From Candidatus Roseilinea sp. NK_OTU-006 (lineage in GTDB: Bacteria; Chloroflexota; Anaerolineae; J036; Brachytrichaceae): a stretch of 42,110 nt of DNA. Both the position numbers and the translations under genes were made by a program. Under the pieces are notes generated by a model. It was not told the origin of the DNA. It saw only the letters and a list, made by a program, of their open reading frames with translations, and searched no databases. How positions within the stretch are numbered: position 1 is the first letter of the stretch; each line of letters starts with the position of its first letter. This document shows positions 23,966 through 36,675 of this stretch, piece by piece. The DNA lies in contig NZ_JAAFGM010000027.1 of assembly GCF_012931985.1 (NCBI RefSeq), positions 1-42,110 on the forward strand. The letters are read 5' to 3'.

Positions 23966-23982
23966 GCATGGAGTTCTGACCG

Positions 23983-25497
23983 ATGGGACAACTGACGATC
24001 ACACCCTCCCTTGAAGGGATGCGCGCGCTGAGCGAGCGCGGCAATCTGATCCCGATCTACGCTGAATTGCCATCCGACCTGGATACGCCGGTTTCGCTCT
24101 TCCTGCGGCTGGCCGGCGATGACCCCGCCTTCCTCTTGGAGAGCGTCTCCGGCGGCGAGCAGGTCGCGCGCTACTCGTTCATCGGCGTGCACCTGCGCGA
24201 GGCGCTGGTGTTCCGCGATGGCCGACTCCACCGCCACACGCTCACGCCGGACGGGCTGACAGCGCAGCCCTTCCCTGCCGGCGAAGGCGACGTGTTAGAC
24301 CTGCTGCGCCGCGAGATGGCCAAATATCGCTTCGTGCCGTCGCCACAATTGCCGCGCTTCTGCGGCGGGTTAGTAGGTTACACCGGCTACGACGTAGTGC
24401 GGCAGTTCGAGCGCCTGCCGGCGTCCGCCGCTGATGTGCTGCACCTTCCCGAAGCCGCTTACTTGCTGGCCAATACGCTGGTCGCATTCGATCACGCGCG
24501 CCACCGATTGCTGATCATCGCCAATGCCTACCTGGACGGCGCGCCCACCCTGGTCGAAGCTTACGAGGACGCCGTCGCACGCATTAAGACGATCCATGCG
24601 CGGTTGAGCGCGCCGATGGCTACGCTCAAGCCCAATCCGCAGGCCATGTGCACGCCGCCGCGCGCGAACAAGTCGCAGGCAGAATTCGAGCAGATGGTGC
24701 GCACGGCCAAGGAGCATATTCGGGCCGGCGACATCTTCCAGGTGGTGCTATCGCGGCGGATCGAGCGGCGCACGACGGCTCACCCATTCACCATCTACCG
24801 CACGCTGCGTATGTTGAATCCATCGCCGTGGATGTTCTACTTCAACTTCGATGGGCTGCTGACGGAGAATCTGAAGCTGATCGGCGCGTCGCCGGAGATG
24901 CACGCGCGCTTCGAGAACGGCATTGCTAGCGTGCGGCCGATTGCTGGCACACGCCGGCGCGGCTCCAATGAACACGAAGACGCGGCACTGGCAAAGGAGC
25001 TGCTGGCCGATCCGAAAGAGCGCGCCGAACACGTTATGCTCGTGGACCTGGGACGCAACGACATCGGCCGCGTCGCACAATACGGCACGGTGCGCGTGCC
25101 GGAGTTGATGGTCATCGAGCACTACTCGCACGTGATGCACATCGTCAGCCTCGTGGAAGGCAGGGTGCGCGACGGGCTGGACGCCTTTGACGTGTTGCGC
25201 GCTACCTTCCCCGCCGGCACCCTCAGCGGCGCGCCTAAAGTGCGCGCGATGGAAATCATCGAAGCGTTGGAGGGCGAACGTCGAGGCATCTATGGCGGAT
25301 GTGTGGGCTATTTCTCGTTCAACGGTCAGATGGACACCTGCATCGGCATCCGCACCATCGTGATGCGCGACGACATGTGCTATGTGCAGGCCGGGGCCGG
25401 CATCGTCGCCGATAGCGATCCCACTGCCGAGTTCCACGAAACGCACAACAAAGCCCGCGCGCTGATGATCGCGATTGACGAAGCCGAGAATCGGTAG
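23983..25497 (+). CDS. trpE: Anthranilate synthase component I
   Basis: 504 residues, chorismate-using subunit that makes anthranilate with ammonia from TrpG. The LLES motif (51-54, AFLLES), which binds feedback-inhibiting tryptophan, is present and separates it from PabB. The chorismate-binding domain has [54 protein letters not shown]-like EHYSHVMHI and [19 protein letters not shown]. First gene after the T-box, so regulated by tRNA-Trp charging as well as enzyme feedback. The ATG at 23983 lies 18 bases after the terminator tail. Confidence 0.96.
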   Translation: MGQLTITPSLEGMRALSERGNLIPIYAELPSDLDTPVSLFLRLAGDDPAFLLESVSGGEQVARYSFIGVHLREALVFRDGRLHRHTLTPDGLTAQPFPAGEGDVLDLLRREMAKYRFVPSPQLPRFCGGLVGYTGYDVVRQFERLPASAADVLHLPEAAYLLANTLVAFDHARHRLLIIANAYLDGAPTLVEAYEDAVARIKTIHARLSAPMATLKPNPQAMCTPPRANKSQAEFEQMVRTAKEHIRAGDIFQVVLSRRIERRTTAHPFTIYRTLRMLNPSPWMFYFNFDGLLTENLKLIGASPEMHARFENGIASVRPIAGTRRRGSNEHEDAALAKELLADPKERAEHVMLVDLGRNDIGRVAQYGTVRVPELMVIEHYSHVMHIVSLVEGRVRDGLDAFDVLRATFPAGTLSGAPKVRAMEIIEALEGERRGIYGGCVGYFSFNGQMDTCIGIRTIVMRDDMCYVQAGAGIVADSDPTAEFHETHNKARALMIAIDEAENR

Positions 25498-25547
25498 GCG
25501 GAAATAGAAGCCAGTCTCCCATCCCCAATCTCAAACGGTGGAATCCA

Positions 25548-26114
25548 ATGATCATCGTCATTGATAACTACGATTCGTTCACCTACAACCTGGTGCAATA
25601 CTTGGGCGAGCTAGGCGCGGAATTGCGCGTCTTCCGCAACGACCAGGTGACGCTCGATCAGCTCAAAGCGCTCAAGCCCAGGGGATTCGTGATCTCGCCG
25701 GGGCCGGGCACGCCGCAGCAGGACAGCGGCATCAGCAACGATGTGCTGCGCGAGTTCAGCGGCCAGACGCCCATCCTTGGCGTGTGCCTGGGGCAGCAGT
25801 GCATCGGACATGTGTTCGGCGGCAGCGTCGTCCACGCGCCGCGGCTGATGCACGGCAAAACATCGCTCATCCACCACAACGGGCGCGACCTGTTCCGCGG
25901 CCTGCCCAACCCGTTCGAGGCAACGCGCTACCATTCGTTGATCGTAGCCGAGCCGCTGCCGCCGGCGCTCGAGGTCACCGCGTTCACCGCAGAAGGCGAA
26001 GTGATGGGCCTGCGCCACAAGCAACATCCCACCTTCGGCGTGCAGTTTCATCCCGAAAGCATCTTGACCCAGAACGGCAAACAGATCATCGCCAATTTCC
26101 TCGCCATGGGGTGA
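25548..26114 (+). CDS. trpG: Anthranilate synthase component II (glutamine amidotransferase)
   Basis: 188 residues, class I glutamine amidotransferase: [11 protein letters not shown] at the N-terminus, nucleophile Cys in [15 protein letters not shown], and the His-Glu pair in [12 protein letters not shown]. Delivers ammonia to TrpE; the same type of subunit may also serve PabB. It lies 50 bases after trpE with only a weak GGTGG before the ATG. trpD, trpC and the rest of the pathway are not here. Confidence 0.94.
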   Translation: MIIVIDNYDSFTYNLVQYLGELGAELRVFRNDQVTLDQLKALKPRGFVISPGPGTPQQDSGISNDVLREFSGQTPILGVCLGQQCIGHVFGGSVVHAPRLMHGKTSLIHHNGRDLFRGLPNPFEATRYHSLIVAEPLPPALEVTAFTAEGEVMGLRHKQHPTFGVQFHPESILTQNGKQIIANFLAMG

Positions 26115-26155
26115 GCGCAAGGATGACCGATGCCTCGATCCGTTAGTTGAGGCGG

Positions 26156-26161
26156 TATAAT
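26156..26161 (+). promoter_or_regulatory. Putative -10 of the rplY gene
   Basis: Consensus TATAAT. The start would be near 26168, giving a leader of about 140 bases before the rplY ATG, long enough for leader control, though I see no defined structure in it. GGAGG at 26297-26301 is the Shine-Dalgarno site. Confidence 0.55.
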
Positions 26162-26310
26162 GTCGCCCGCTTTGCAGCCGCGAAGCGCGTCGGCCCCATG
26201 GGCGCGAATCTCGAACATTCCGTCAGCTCCGGCCAACGATGCTACATCCGTGAGTAGGTCCACGCGACCGATGGGCGGCTGTACCGCAAACCGAAGGAGG
26301 CTGAACACTC

Positions 26311-26958
26311 ATGGCAGACAAAATCGAATTGCGCGCGGAGATCCGCGCTGCCGTCGGCAGCGGCGTCAACGCGCTGCGACGCTCGGGCAAAGTGCCCGCT
26401 ATCGTCTACGGACGCAACACGCCGAACATTCCCATTCAACTCGATGCGCGCGAAGTGACCAACACGCTGCGCAAAACCGGCCACAACACGCTCATCACCC
26501 TTCACATCGCAGGGAAAGACGCGCCGCAGATGGTGCTCACCCGCGAGGTGCAGCGCGATCCGATCCGTCGCACCATCCAGCACATTGACTTCTACGCGGT
26601 CTCGATGACCGAGAAGATCACGGCCAGCATCCGCGTGATGCTCGAAGGGGAACCCGAGGATGTGAAGAGCGGTGTCGGCGTGCTGTTGCAGGAGCGTGAC
26701 ACGTTGAAGATCGAATGCCTGCCGAGCGACCTGATCGAAGCAGTGACGATTGACGTGAGCAAAATGAAAGTGGACGACGTGGTGCGCGTCAAAGATGTCG
26801 TTGTGCCGCCGGGGATCACGCTGCTCGACGATCCGGAAGATGAAGTCGTCCGCGTCACGCGCTTCGTGGAAGCGAAGGAGGAGGCTGCGGCCGAACCCGC
26901 CGAAGTTGAAGTGATCGAAAAGGGCAAGAAGGAAGAGGCGGAAGGCGCGGAAGAATAG
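26311..26958 (+). CDS. rplY: 50S ribosomal protein L25 (CTC/TL5 form)
   Basis: 215 residues. The N-terminal L25 domain (about 1-90) binds 5S rRNA: KIELRAEIR, GSGVNALRRSGKVPAIVYGR. The C-terminal TL5/CTC domain (95-185) is followed by an acidic Glu/Ala/Lys tail (185-215). This is the long, general-stress-type form rather than the short E. coli L25. Own promoter, strong Shine-Dalgarno site and a terminator make it monocistronic. Confidence 0.95.
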   Translation: MADKIELRAEIRAAVGSGVNALRRSGKVPAIVYGRNTPNIPIQLDAREVTNTLRKTGHNTLITLHIAGKDAPQMVLTREVQRDPIRRTIQHIDFYAVSMTEKITASIRVMLEGEPEDVKSGVGVLLQERDTLKIECLPSDLIEAVTIDVSKMKVDDVVRVKDVVVPPGITLLDDPEDEVVRVTRFVEAKEEAAAEPAEVEVIEKGKKEEAEGAEE

Positions 26959-27019
26959 CCGAACGACGGAAGGGAGGCGATCGCGCGCCGTTTGGCGTCG
27001 CCGATCAACATCAACGGTC

Positions 27020-27054
27020 GGGCGCGCGGAGTTCACGCGCGCCCTTTGCTTTGC
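27020..27054 (+). terminator. Rho-independent terminator after rplY
   Basis: GGGCGCGCG (27020-27028) pairs with CGCGCGCCC (27036-27044), loop GAGTTCA, followed by TTTGCTTTGC. It sits 60 bases after the rplY stop and only ten bases before the next putative -10 box. Confidence 0.8.
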
Positions 27055-27063
27055 TCAACCGGT

Positions 27064-27069
27064 TACACT
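27064..27069 (+). promoter_or_regulatory. Putative -10 box, leaderless start of Pro-rich membrane protein - sufSU unit
   Basis: TACACT is followed by eight bases and the ATG at 27078. It lies just after the rplY terminator, which is where a new promoter would be expected. Confidence 0.5.
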
Positions 27070-27077
27070 CTGCGAAG

Positions 27078-27764
27078 ATGAACGCACACTTGGGCCGAGC
27101 CTGGCGCGACGCTGTGCTCCTCGTCGCCGGCGCCCTGATCGTCGGCGCAATCGTCTTTGCGGCCGGCCGGCCACAGCAGCCAGCGCCGGCGCCGCTTCAG
27201 TCGCCGCTGCAATCACCGATCCAGCCCACAGCGCCGATCGCTCCCGTCGCAACAACGCCGTCGTTCGCGCCCACGCTTGAACCCAATCCGTTATTCTCGC
27301 CCACGCCGTCCGGCGCGCCCGACATCCGCAGCACATCCGACGCCGTCATCGCCACACTCACGGCGCAAGCCATCCCCCCGACGATTCCTGTCGCCACGCG
27401 GCGACCCATCGGCGCCGGCCCTGAGCAAGCTGCGCAACCGCTGCGCACACCCACCCCACCTCCCGATCCTTCCGGCATCACGTTGCTATCGCTCTCCGAC
27501 AAGGTGTATGCTGGTGGGGCAGTCGCGTTGACGATTCGCACGCAGCCCAACGCGGTATGTCAATTGCAGATCGCGCGGATGCGAGCCGACGGCAGCCAGC
27601 AGGTCGCGCCGATCCCGTCGGGGGCATCGCGCCGGGCAGGCAGCGACGGCATCGTCGCCTGGATCTGGGCTGTGGACGCCCACGAACCGATTGGGCCGGC
27701 GACGTTGCTCGTCCATTGCGATGCGATAGGCACCGTGCAGTATCAGGTCGAGGTGACGAATTGA
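27078..27764 (+). CDS. Hypothetical membrane-anchored Pro-rich protein
   Basis: 228 residues, not recognised. One N-terminal transmembrane helix (about 12-31, AVLLVAGALIVGAIVFAAGR). A long Pro/Ala/Thr/Gln-rich linker follows (to about 135). The C-terminal domain of about 90 residues (from ITLLSLSDKVYAGGAVALTI to the end) has alternating hydrophobic residues and two Cys (AVCQLQI and LVHCDA), and reads like an Ig-like beta-sandwich. The frame is open from 27051 (TTG), but the ATG at 27078 fits the -10 box. Its TGA overlaps the TTG of sufS (TTGA), so the two are translationally linked; why is unclear. Confidence 0.65.
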   Translation: MNAHLGRAWRDAVLLVAGALIVGAIVFAAGRPQQPAPAPLQSPLQSPIQPTAPIAPVATTPSFAPTLEPNPLFSPTPSGAPDIRSTSDAVIATLTAQAIPPTIPVATRRPIGAGPEQAAQPLRTPTPPPDPSGITLLSLSDKVYAGGAVALTIRTQPNAVCQLQIARMRADGSQQVAPIPSGASRRAGSDGIVAWIWAVDAHEPIGPATLLVHCDAIGTVQYQVEVTN

Positions 27765-29053
27765 CGAACGACGAACGATGGGCGGTCGCGGCTGGACGCG
27801 CCGGCGCGTTCAACGCCAAGGGCGCGCCGCTCGACGTGCGCCGAATTCGCGCCGACTTCCCCATCTTGGCGCAGTCGGTCAACGGGAAGCGCGTCGTCTT
27901 CTTAGATAGCGCCGCTTCTTCGCAAAAACCGATTCAGGTGCTCCAAGCGATGGATGAGGTGTATCGTTGTGCATACGCCAACGTGCATCGCGGCGTGTAC
28001 GCCTTCAGCGAGGCTGCCACTGCGCGATACGATGAAGCGCGTGCGAAAGTCGCCCGCTTCATCGGCGCACCGTCGGCCGAGCAAATCGTCTTCACCCGCA
28101 ATGCGACCGAGGCGCTGAATTTGCTGGCCTACTCGTATGGGCGGCACTTCCTGCGTCCGGGCGACGAAATCCTCATCACCGAACTGGAGCATCACGCCAA
28201 CTTCGTGCCGTGGCAGGTGCTGGCACAGGAACGGGGCCTGACGCTGAAGTTCATCCCCATCACACCCGAAGGGCAGCTCGACCTGCAACGGCTGGACGAG
28301 CGACTCACGCCGCGCACGAAGCTGGTAAGCTTCGCCCACGTGTCCAACGTGCTGGGCACGATCACCGACCCGCGCCCGATCATTCAACGCGCGCACGCCA
28401 TCGGCGCCAAGGTGATCGTGGATGGTTCGCAATCAGCGCCGCACATGCCGGTGAACGTCGGCGCAATGGACTGCGACTTTCTGGTGTTCTCCGGGCACAA
28501 GATGCTTGGCCCGACCGGCATCGGCGTGCTCTACGGCAAGCGCGAGCTGCTGGAAGCCATGCCGCCCTTCCTCACCGGCGGCGACATGATCAGCGCGGTT
28601 GGGTTCGACGGGCCGCGCTGGAACGAGGTGCCGCTCAAATTCGAAGCCGGCACGCCGGCCTTCGTCGAGGCGATCGGCCTGGGGGCCGCCGTGGACTACC
28701 TGGATGCGCTGGGCATGGAAGCCGTCCGTGCTCACGAGCGCGAGATCACGGCCTACGCGCTCGAACGCATCAGCGAAGTGCCCGGCGCGAAGATCGTCGG
28801 GCCAACCGATCCGGAGATCCGCGGCGGCGTGGTGACATTCACGCTGGATCGCGTGCACCCACACGACCTGGCCTCGCTGCTCGACCGCGACGGCGTAGCT
28901 ATCCGCGCCGGTCATCACTGCGCCCAGCCGCTGCACATCCGGCTCGGCCTGAGCGCCACCGCCCGCGCCAGCTTCTACGTTTACAACGAGTTACACGAGG
29001 TGGATGCCCTGATCGAAGCGATCTACAAGGCCAAAGCCGCGCTTAAGCGATGA
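27761..29053 (+). CDS. sufS: Cysteine desulfurase, SufS type
   Basis: 430 residues from a TTG at 27761; a GTG at 27836 (VRRIRADFPIL) would give 405 residues, the usual SufS length. PLP enzyme that takes sulfur from cysteine. Visible features: VVFLDSAASSQKP, FTRNATEALNLLAYS, ELEHHANFVPWQ, DGSQSAPHMPVNV, PLP lysine in FSGHKMLGPTGIGVLYGK, and persulfide Cys in RAGHHCAQPLH, which matches the group II (SufS) enzymes. It is followed by sufU with a four-base overlap. The 75 bases between the two possible starts encode a segment without family resemblance, so the GTG may be the real one. Confidence 0.94.
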   Translation: MTNDERWAVAAGRAGAFNAKGAPLDVRRIRADFPILAQSVNGKRVVFLDSAASSQKPIQVLQAMDEVYRCAYANVHRGVYAFSEAATARYDEARAKVARFIGAPSAEQIVFTRNATEALNLLAYSYGRHFLRPGDEILITELEHHANFVPWQVLAQERGLTLKFIPITPEGQLDLQRLDERLTPRTKLVSFAHVSNVLGTITDPRPIIQRAHAIGAKVIVDGSQSAPHMPVNVGAMDCDFLVFSGHKMLGPTGIGVLYGKRELLEAMPPFLTGGDMISAVGFDGPRWNEVPLKFEAGTPAFVEAIGLGAAVDYLDALGMEAVRAHEREITAYALERISEVPGAKIVGPTDPEIRGGVVTFTLDRVHPHDLASLLDRDGVAIRAGHHCAQPLHIRLGLSATARASFYVYNELHEVDALIEAIYKAKAALKR

Positions 29054-29457
29054 GGGCTTGGGACATGCAAGACTTGTATCGCGAACACATCCTCGACCAT
29101 TACGAGAACCCACGCCATCATGGGGTGATCGAGCACGCGGATATCTCACATGAGGAAAGCAATCCCTTGTGCGGCGATCGCATTCGCATTGATGTGAAGC
29201 TCGGCAGCGCAGGCGATCGCGTTTACATCGCCGATGCCGCCTTCACAGGCGACGGGTGCATCATCAGCCAGGCCGCCACCTCGATGCTGCTCGAAGACGT
29301 GGTGGGGAAGCCGGTGGATGAGATTGATCAAATCGAGCCACAACGTGTGCTCGACCTGGTGGGCGTGCCGTTGACAGCAGCGCGTGTGAAGTGTGCGCTG
29401 CTGGGCTTGAAAGTGCTGAAGACCGGCATCAAACTGTGGACGCTGCGACATCCTTGA
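29050..29457 (+). CDS. sufU: Fe-S assembly sulfur-transfer/scaffold protein SufU
   Basis: 135 residues of the IscU/SufU family. Conserved Cys41 and Asp43 (NPLCGDRI), Cys70 (GDGCIISQA) and Cys115 (RVKCALL) are present. In Firmicutes SufU is a zinc protein that receives sulfur from SufS. ATG at 29050 overlaps the sufS stop (ATGA); a second ATG at 29065 (MQDLYREHILDHY) matches the normal N-terminus. No sufBCD genes are in the window. Confidence 0.93.
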   Translation: MRAWDMQDLYREHILDHYENPRHHGVIEHADISHEESNPLCGDRIRIDVKLGSAGDRVYIADAAFTGDGCIISQAATSMLLEDVVGKPVDEIDQIEPQRVLDLVGVPLTAARVKCALLGLKVLKTGIKLWTLRHP

Positions 29458-29516
29458 TCGTCGGATGCTTCCCTCCACCGAGCGCCCAGCATCGGGCACG
29501 CGCTCATTGACGCCAC

Positions 29517-30260
29517 ATGCGCTGCCTCATCATCTCCGACATTCACGCCAACCTAGCGGCCTTCGAAGCCGTCCTGCAGGATGCAGCGAGGCGACGCTTG
29601 CGATTCGACATCGTCTGGTGCCTGGGAGATATCGTGGGCTACGGCCCCGACCCCAACGAATGCATTGACCTGTTGCGCAGCTTGCCGCACGTGTGCCTGG
29701 CCGGCAATCACGACTGGGCCGTGCTGGGCAAACTCAGCAGCGAGACCTTTCATGAGCACGCCGCCTTCGTCGTGGAGTGGACTCGGGCGCGCCTGACCCG
29801 GGAGAACTTGAACTATCTGCGCGCGCGCCCAGAGCAAGACGTGGAAGGCGACTACCTGCTTGCACACGCCAGCCCGCGCGAGCCGATCTGGGAGTATGTG
29901 CTCGAGCTGAGCGTCGCAGAGGAGAACTTCGACTACATGCCGACGGCGTATGCGCTGATCGGCCACACGCACGTGCCGGCTATCTTCGTCAAAAACAGCG
30001 TCACGCTTGCAGTTTACGCCGCCGCGCCGACGCCAAGCATCCCGATTGCGCTCAAGCCGAACCACAACTACATCATCAATCCGGGCAGCGTCGGACAGCC
30101 GCGCGACGGCGACCCGCGCGCCGCCTACGCGCTGCTCGATACGGAAAAGTCGACCTGGACGCCCCATCGCGTCGAGTACCCTATCAAGCGCACCCAGGAG
30201 AAGATGCGCGCCGCCGGCTTTCCCGACCGGCTGATCGAGCGGCTGAGCCACGGCCGATGA
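29517..30260 (+). CDS. Metallophosphoesterase family protein
   Basis: 247 residues, calcineurin-like phosphoesterase fold with all metal motifs: DIHANLAAFEAVL (Asp, His), GDIVGYGPDPNECI, GNHDWAV, and GHTHVP near residue 150, plus NPGSVGQPRDGD. This is the YfcE/diadenosine-tetraphosphatase-like bacterial group; physiological substrate not known. Starts 59 bases after sufU with no Shine-Dalgarno site. Followed eight bases later by tlyA, so likely one transcript. Confidence 0.9.
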   Translation: MRCLIISDIHANLAAFEAVLQDAARRRLRFDIVWCLGDIVGYGPDPNECIDLLRSLPHVCLAGNHDWAVLGKLSSETFHEHAAFVVEWTRARLTRENLNYLRARPEQDVEGDYLLAHASPREPIWEYVLELSVAEENFDYMPTAYALIGHTHVPAIFVKNSVTLAVYAAAPTPSIPIALKPNHNYIINPGSVGQPRDGDPRAAYALLDTEKSTWTPHRVEYPIKRTQEKMRAAGFPDRLIERLSHGR

Positions 30261-30267
30261 GTGCGAT

Positions 30268-31005
30268 ATGTCCAAAGTTCGCCTGGATGCCCTCATGGTG
30301 TCGCGGGGCCTGGCCGAGAGTCGTGACCAGGCGCAGCGCCTGATCCGCGCCGGTGAGGTGCGCGTCAATGAACAGGTGGTGGATCAGCCGGCCAAGCGCT
30401 TCGACGAGGATGTCGCGATTACCGTCGCGCACGCGCCGCGCTACGTGTCGCGCGGCGGCTACAAGCTGGAAGCGGCGCTCGATCACTTTCACATCGCGCC
30501 GTCCGGCTGGGTGTGCGCCGACGTGGGCAGCAGCACCGGCGGCTTCACCGATTGCTTGCTGCAGCGTGGCGCAGCGCGCGTGTACGCTGTGGACGTGGGG
30601 CGCAACCAGTTGCACTGGCGCCTGCGCCACGACCCGCGCGTCGTCGTGATGGAGGGCGTCAACGCCCGCTATCTGGACGCGCTGCCCGAAGCCATTGCTC
30701 TGGCGACTGTGGACGTATCGTTCATCTCGCTCATGTTGATCTTGCCCAAGGTGTTCGGCTGGATCGCGCCGACGGCGAGATCAGCAGGCGGCGTCATCGC
30801 GCTCATCAAGCCGCAGTTCGAGGCCGGCCGTGCGCGCGTGGGCAAGGGCGGCGTCGTGCGCGATCCCCAGGTGCATCATGACGTCATCGCTCGCATCACC
30901 GCATTCTGTGCGCAGCAGGGCTGGCCGGCGCGCGGCGTGATCGAATCGCCCATCCTCGGCGCAGACGGCAACCAAGAGTTCCTCGCTTGGTTTGCGACAA
31001 ATTGA
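30268..31005 (+). CDS. tlyA: TlyA-type rRNA 2'-O-methyltransferase
   Basis: 245 residues. An N-terminal S4 RNA-binding domain (3-65: RLDALMVSRGLAESRDQAQR, VNEQVVDQPAKRF) is followed by a Rossmann FtsJ-like methyltransferase with the SAM loop ADVGSSTGGFTDCLLQRGA and KPQFEAGRARVGKGG. Family members methylate 16S/23S rRNA cytidines (the capreomycin-sensitivity sites in mycobacteria); older databases call it hemolysin A. Length fits the family. Confidence 0.94.
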   Translation: MSKVRLDALMVSRGLAESRDQAQRLIRAGEVRVNEQVVDQPAKRFDEDVAITVAHAPRYVSRGGYKLEAALDHFHIAPSGWVCADVGSSTGGFTDCLLQRGAARVYAVDVGRNQLHWRLRHDPRVVVMEGVNARYLDALPEAIALATVDVSFISLMLILPKVFGWIAPTARSAGGVIALIKPQFEAGRARVGKGGVVRDPQVHHDVIARITAFCAQQGWPARGVIESPILGADGNQEFLAWFATN

Positions 31006-31011
31006 TACAAT
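31006..31011 (+). promoter_or_regulatory. Putative -10 of the aminotransferase gene
   Basis: TACAAT at the end of tlyA overlapping its stop region, 33 bases before the aminotransferase ATG. GGAG at 31036-31039 serves as Shine-Dalgarno site, so this transcript would have a short but normal leader. No clear -35. Confidence 0.45.
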
Positions 31012-31044
31012 CGGCGTCAATCAACCTCATGATTCGGAGTCACC

Positions 31045-32382
31045 ATGGCACTGACCGCAGAAGAAGTCATCCGCCTCAACAAAGAATACACCCTGTTTGA
31101 GTGGAACATGCAGGGCGGCTATACGCCGATGCCCATTGACCACGCCAAGGGCGTGTATTTTTGGACAACCGACGGCAAGCGCTACATTGACTTCAATTCC
31201 CAGTTGATGAGCGTGAACATCGGCCACGGCGACGAGCGCGTGATCCGCGCCATCCAAGAACAAGCCGCTAAGCTGACCTACGCCAACCCCTACGCCGCCA
31301 CCGAAGTCCGCGGCCGGCTGGGCCAGATGCTGGCCGAGATCACCCCCGGCAACCTGAAGAAGTCGTTCTTCACGCTGGGCGGCAGCGAGGCCAACGAGAA
31401 CGCGATCAAGATCGCACGCATGGTGAGCGGCAAGCACAAGATCCTGGCGCGCTATCGCTCCTACCACGGCGGCACCTATGGTTCGATGACGCTTACCGGC
31501 GACCCGCGCCGCTGGGCCAGCGAGCCCGGCATCCCCGGCGTAGTGCGCATCCCCGACCCTTACTACTACCGTTGTCGGCTGAACATCTCCGAAGAGGAGT
31601 TCATGGCCGAGTGCTTGAACCAGACCGAAGACATCATCAAGTTCGAGGGGCCGCACACCATCGCCGCCGTGCTCGTCGAGACCATCACCGGCACCAATGG
31701 CATCATCATCCCGACCAAGGCGTATTACCAGGGCCTGCGCCAGTTGTGCGACAAATATGGCATCTTTCTCATCCTAGACGAGGTGATGTGCGGCTTCGGG
31801 CGCACCGGCAAGTGGTTCGCCTGCGAGCACTACGACATCGCCCCAGACATCATGACCATGGCCAAGGGGCTGACCAGCAGCTATGCGCCGCTCGGCAACT
31901 GCATCGTGTCGGAAGAGATCGGCGCGTATTTCGATGACCACGTGCTGTGGGCCGGCTTAACCTATGGCGGCCACGCCTTGAGCTGTGCTGCGGCCATCGC
32001 CTGCATTAACGTCTACAAAGAAGATCGCTTGATCGAGCGCGCGGCGGAAATGGGCAAATTCCTGGCCGAGGAAGAAGACAAGCTCAAGGCCAAACATCCT
32101 TCGGTCGGCGACGTGCGCCACATCGGCCTGTTTAGCATCTTTGAGCTGGTGAAGAACCGCGAGACGAAAGAGCCGATGGCGCCTTACAACGCCAAGGGCG
32201 ACGAGATGCACGTGATGAACTTGATCAAGAAGTTCTTTAACGACAACGGCCTGTTCACCTTCGTTCGCTGGAACAACTTCTTCGTGAATCCGCCTTTGTG
32301 CATCACCAAAGAAGAGCTGTGCGAAGGGCTGGAGATCGTGGACCGCGCACTGGACATTGCGGACGATTTCGTCGTCGCGTAA
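31045..32382 (+). CDS. Class III aminotransferase (omega/taurine-pyruvate-like)
   Basis: 445 residues, PLP fold type I class III. Visible features: DFNSQLMSVNIGHGD, FFTLGGSEANENAIKIAR, RYRSYHGGTYGSMTLTGDPR, the Asp motif FLILDEVMCGFGRTGKWFA and the PLP lysine in TMAKGLTSSYAPLG. The SYHGGTYGSMTLTGDPR segment resembles taurine-pyruvate and beta-alanine-pyruvate transaminases. The true amino donor (an omega-amine, beta- or gamma-amino acid, or taurine) cannot be read. No neighbouring catabolic genes help. Converges on rpoB. Confidence 0.88.
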   Translation: MALTAEEVIRLNKEYTLFEWNMQGGYTPMPIDHAKGVYFWTTDGKRYIDFNSQLMSVNIGHGDERVIRAIQEQAAKLTYANPYAATEVRGRLGQMLAEITPGNLKKSFFTLGGSEANENAIKIARMVSGKHKILARYRSYHGGTYGSMTLTGDPRRWASEPGIPGVVRIPDPYYYRCRLNISEEEFMAECLNQTEDIIKFEGPHTIAAVLVETITGTNGIIIPTKAYYQGLRQLCDKYGIFLILDEVMCGFGRTGKWFACEHYDIAPDIMTMAKGLTSSYAPLGNCIVSEEIGAYFDDHVLWAGLTYGGHALSCAAAIACINVYKEDRLIERAAEMGKFLAEEEDKLKAKHPSVGDVRHIGLFSIFELVKNRETKEPMAPYNAKGDEMHVMNLIKKFFNDNGLFTFVRWNNFFVNPPLCITKEELCEGLEIVDRALDIADDFVVA

Positions 32383-32491
32383 CCCGCTGATTCGCTTGCA
32401 TGGCGCCGGCGCTGCTGAGGCGATGGGGCCGAACTTGCTATGGCCCCCGCCTGCCGCGGCACATCGGCGAATGCCTGCGATGAAGCTGGCG

Positions 32492-32520
32492 CGTCGCTCG
32501 GCGCTAGGAGCCGAGCGACG
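32492..32520. terminator. 11-bp perfect hairpin between convergent aminotransferase and rpoB
   Basis: CGTCGCTCGGC pairs with GCCGAGCGACG around a 7-base loop. It lies in the only gap (32383-32567) between the two convergent genes, where a bidirectional terminator is expected. Neither side has a T-run, so it may act with Rho or only protect 3' ends. Confidence 0.5.
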
Positions 32521-32567
32521 TCGTGTGCCAGCCGAGATATGCCATGCGGAGAGGGGGCCAGCGCCGG

Positions 32568-36485
<3,918 letters not shown>

Positions 36486-36675
36486 CAATCTACCGTCCTT
36501 CTTACGTGGTTGTTCAAAGATAACTAAAACTGCATCCGATCGCGGATGCGCTTTACATGCACAGCGGCGGTTTCGGGAGACGAATTTAAGGCGACCGGGC
36601 AATCCCTAGTCGCCTGTGTCCCTGAGCTCCCCTTTTCGGGGCGCGATTATACACGACTTTTTCCCCAAAGGACGA
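36486..36675 (-). promoter_or_regulatory. rpoB promoter and leader
   Basis: A consensus TATAAT lies at 36646-36651 on the minus strand; no clear -35 is present. Transcription would start near 36638. The RNA would begin with a hairpin CCCC-GAAAA-GGGG (36631-36643), likely a 5' stabiliser, and have a leader of about 150 bases ending in the AGAAGGACGG Shine-Dalgarno site. The leader shows no L10-type binding structure that I can recognise. Confidence 0.55.

Noticed and set aside
32425-32450. GGGGCC / GGCCCC pairing after the aminotransferase
   Set aside because: Six-base stem in a GC-rich region without a T-run; likely chance next to the much better hairpin at 32492.
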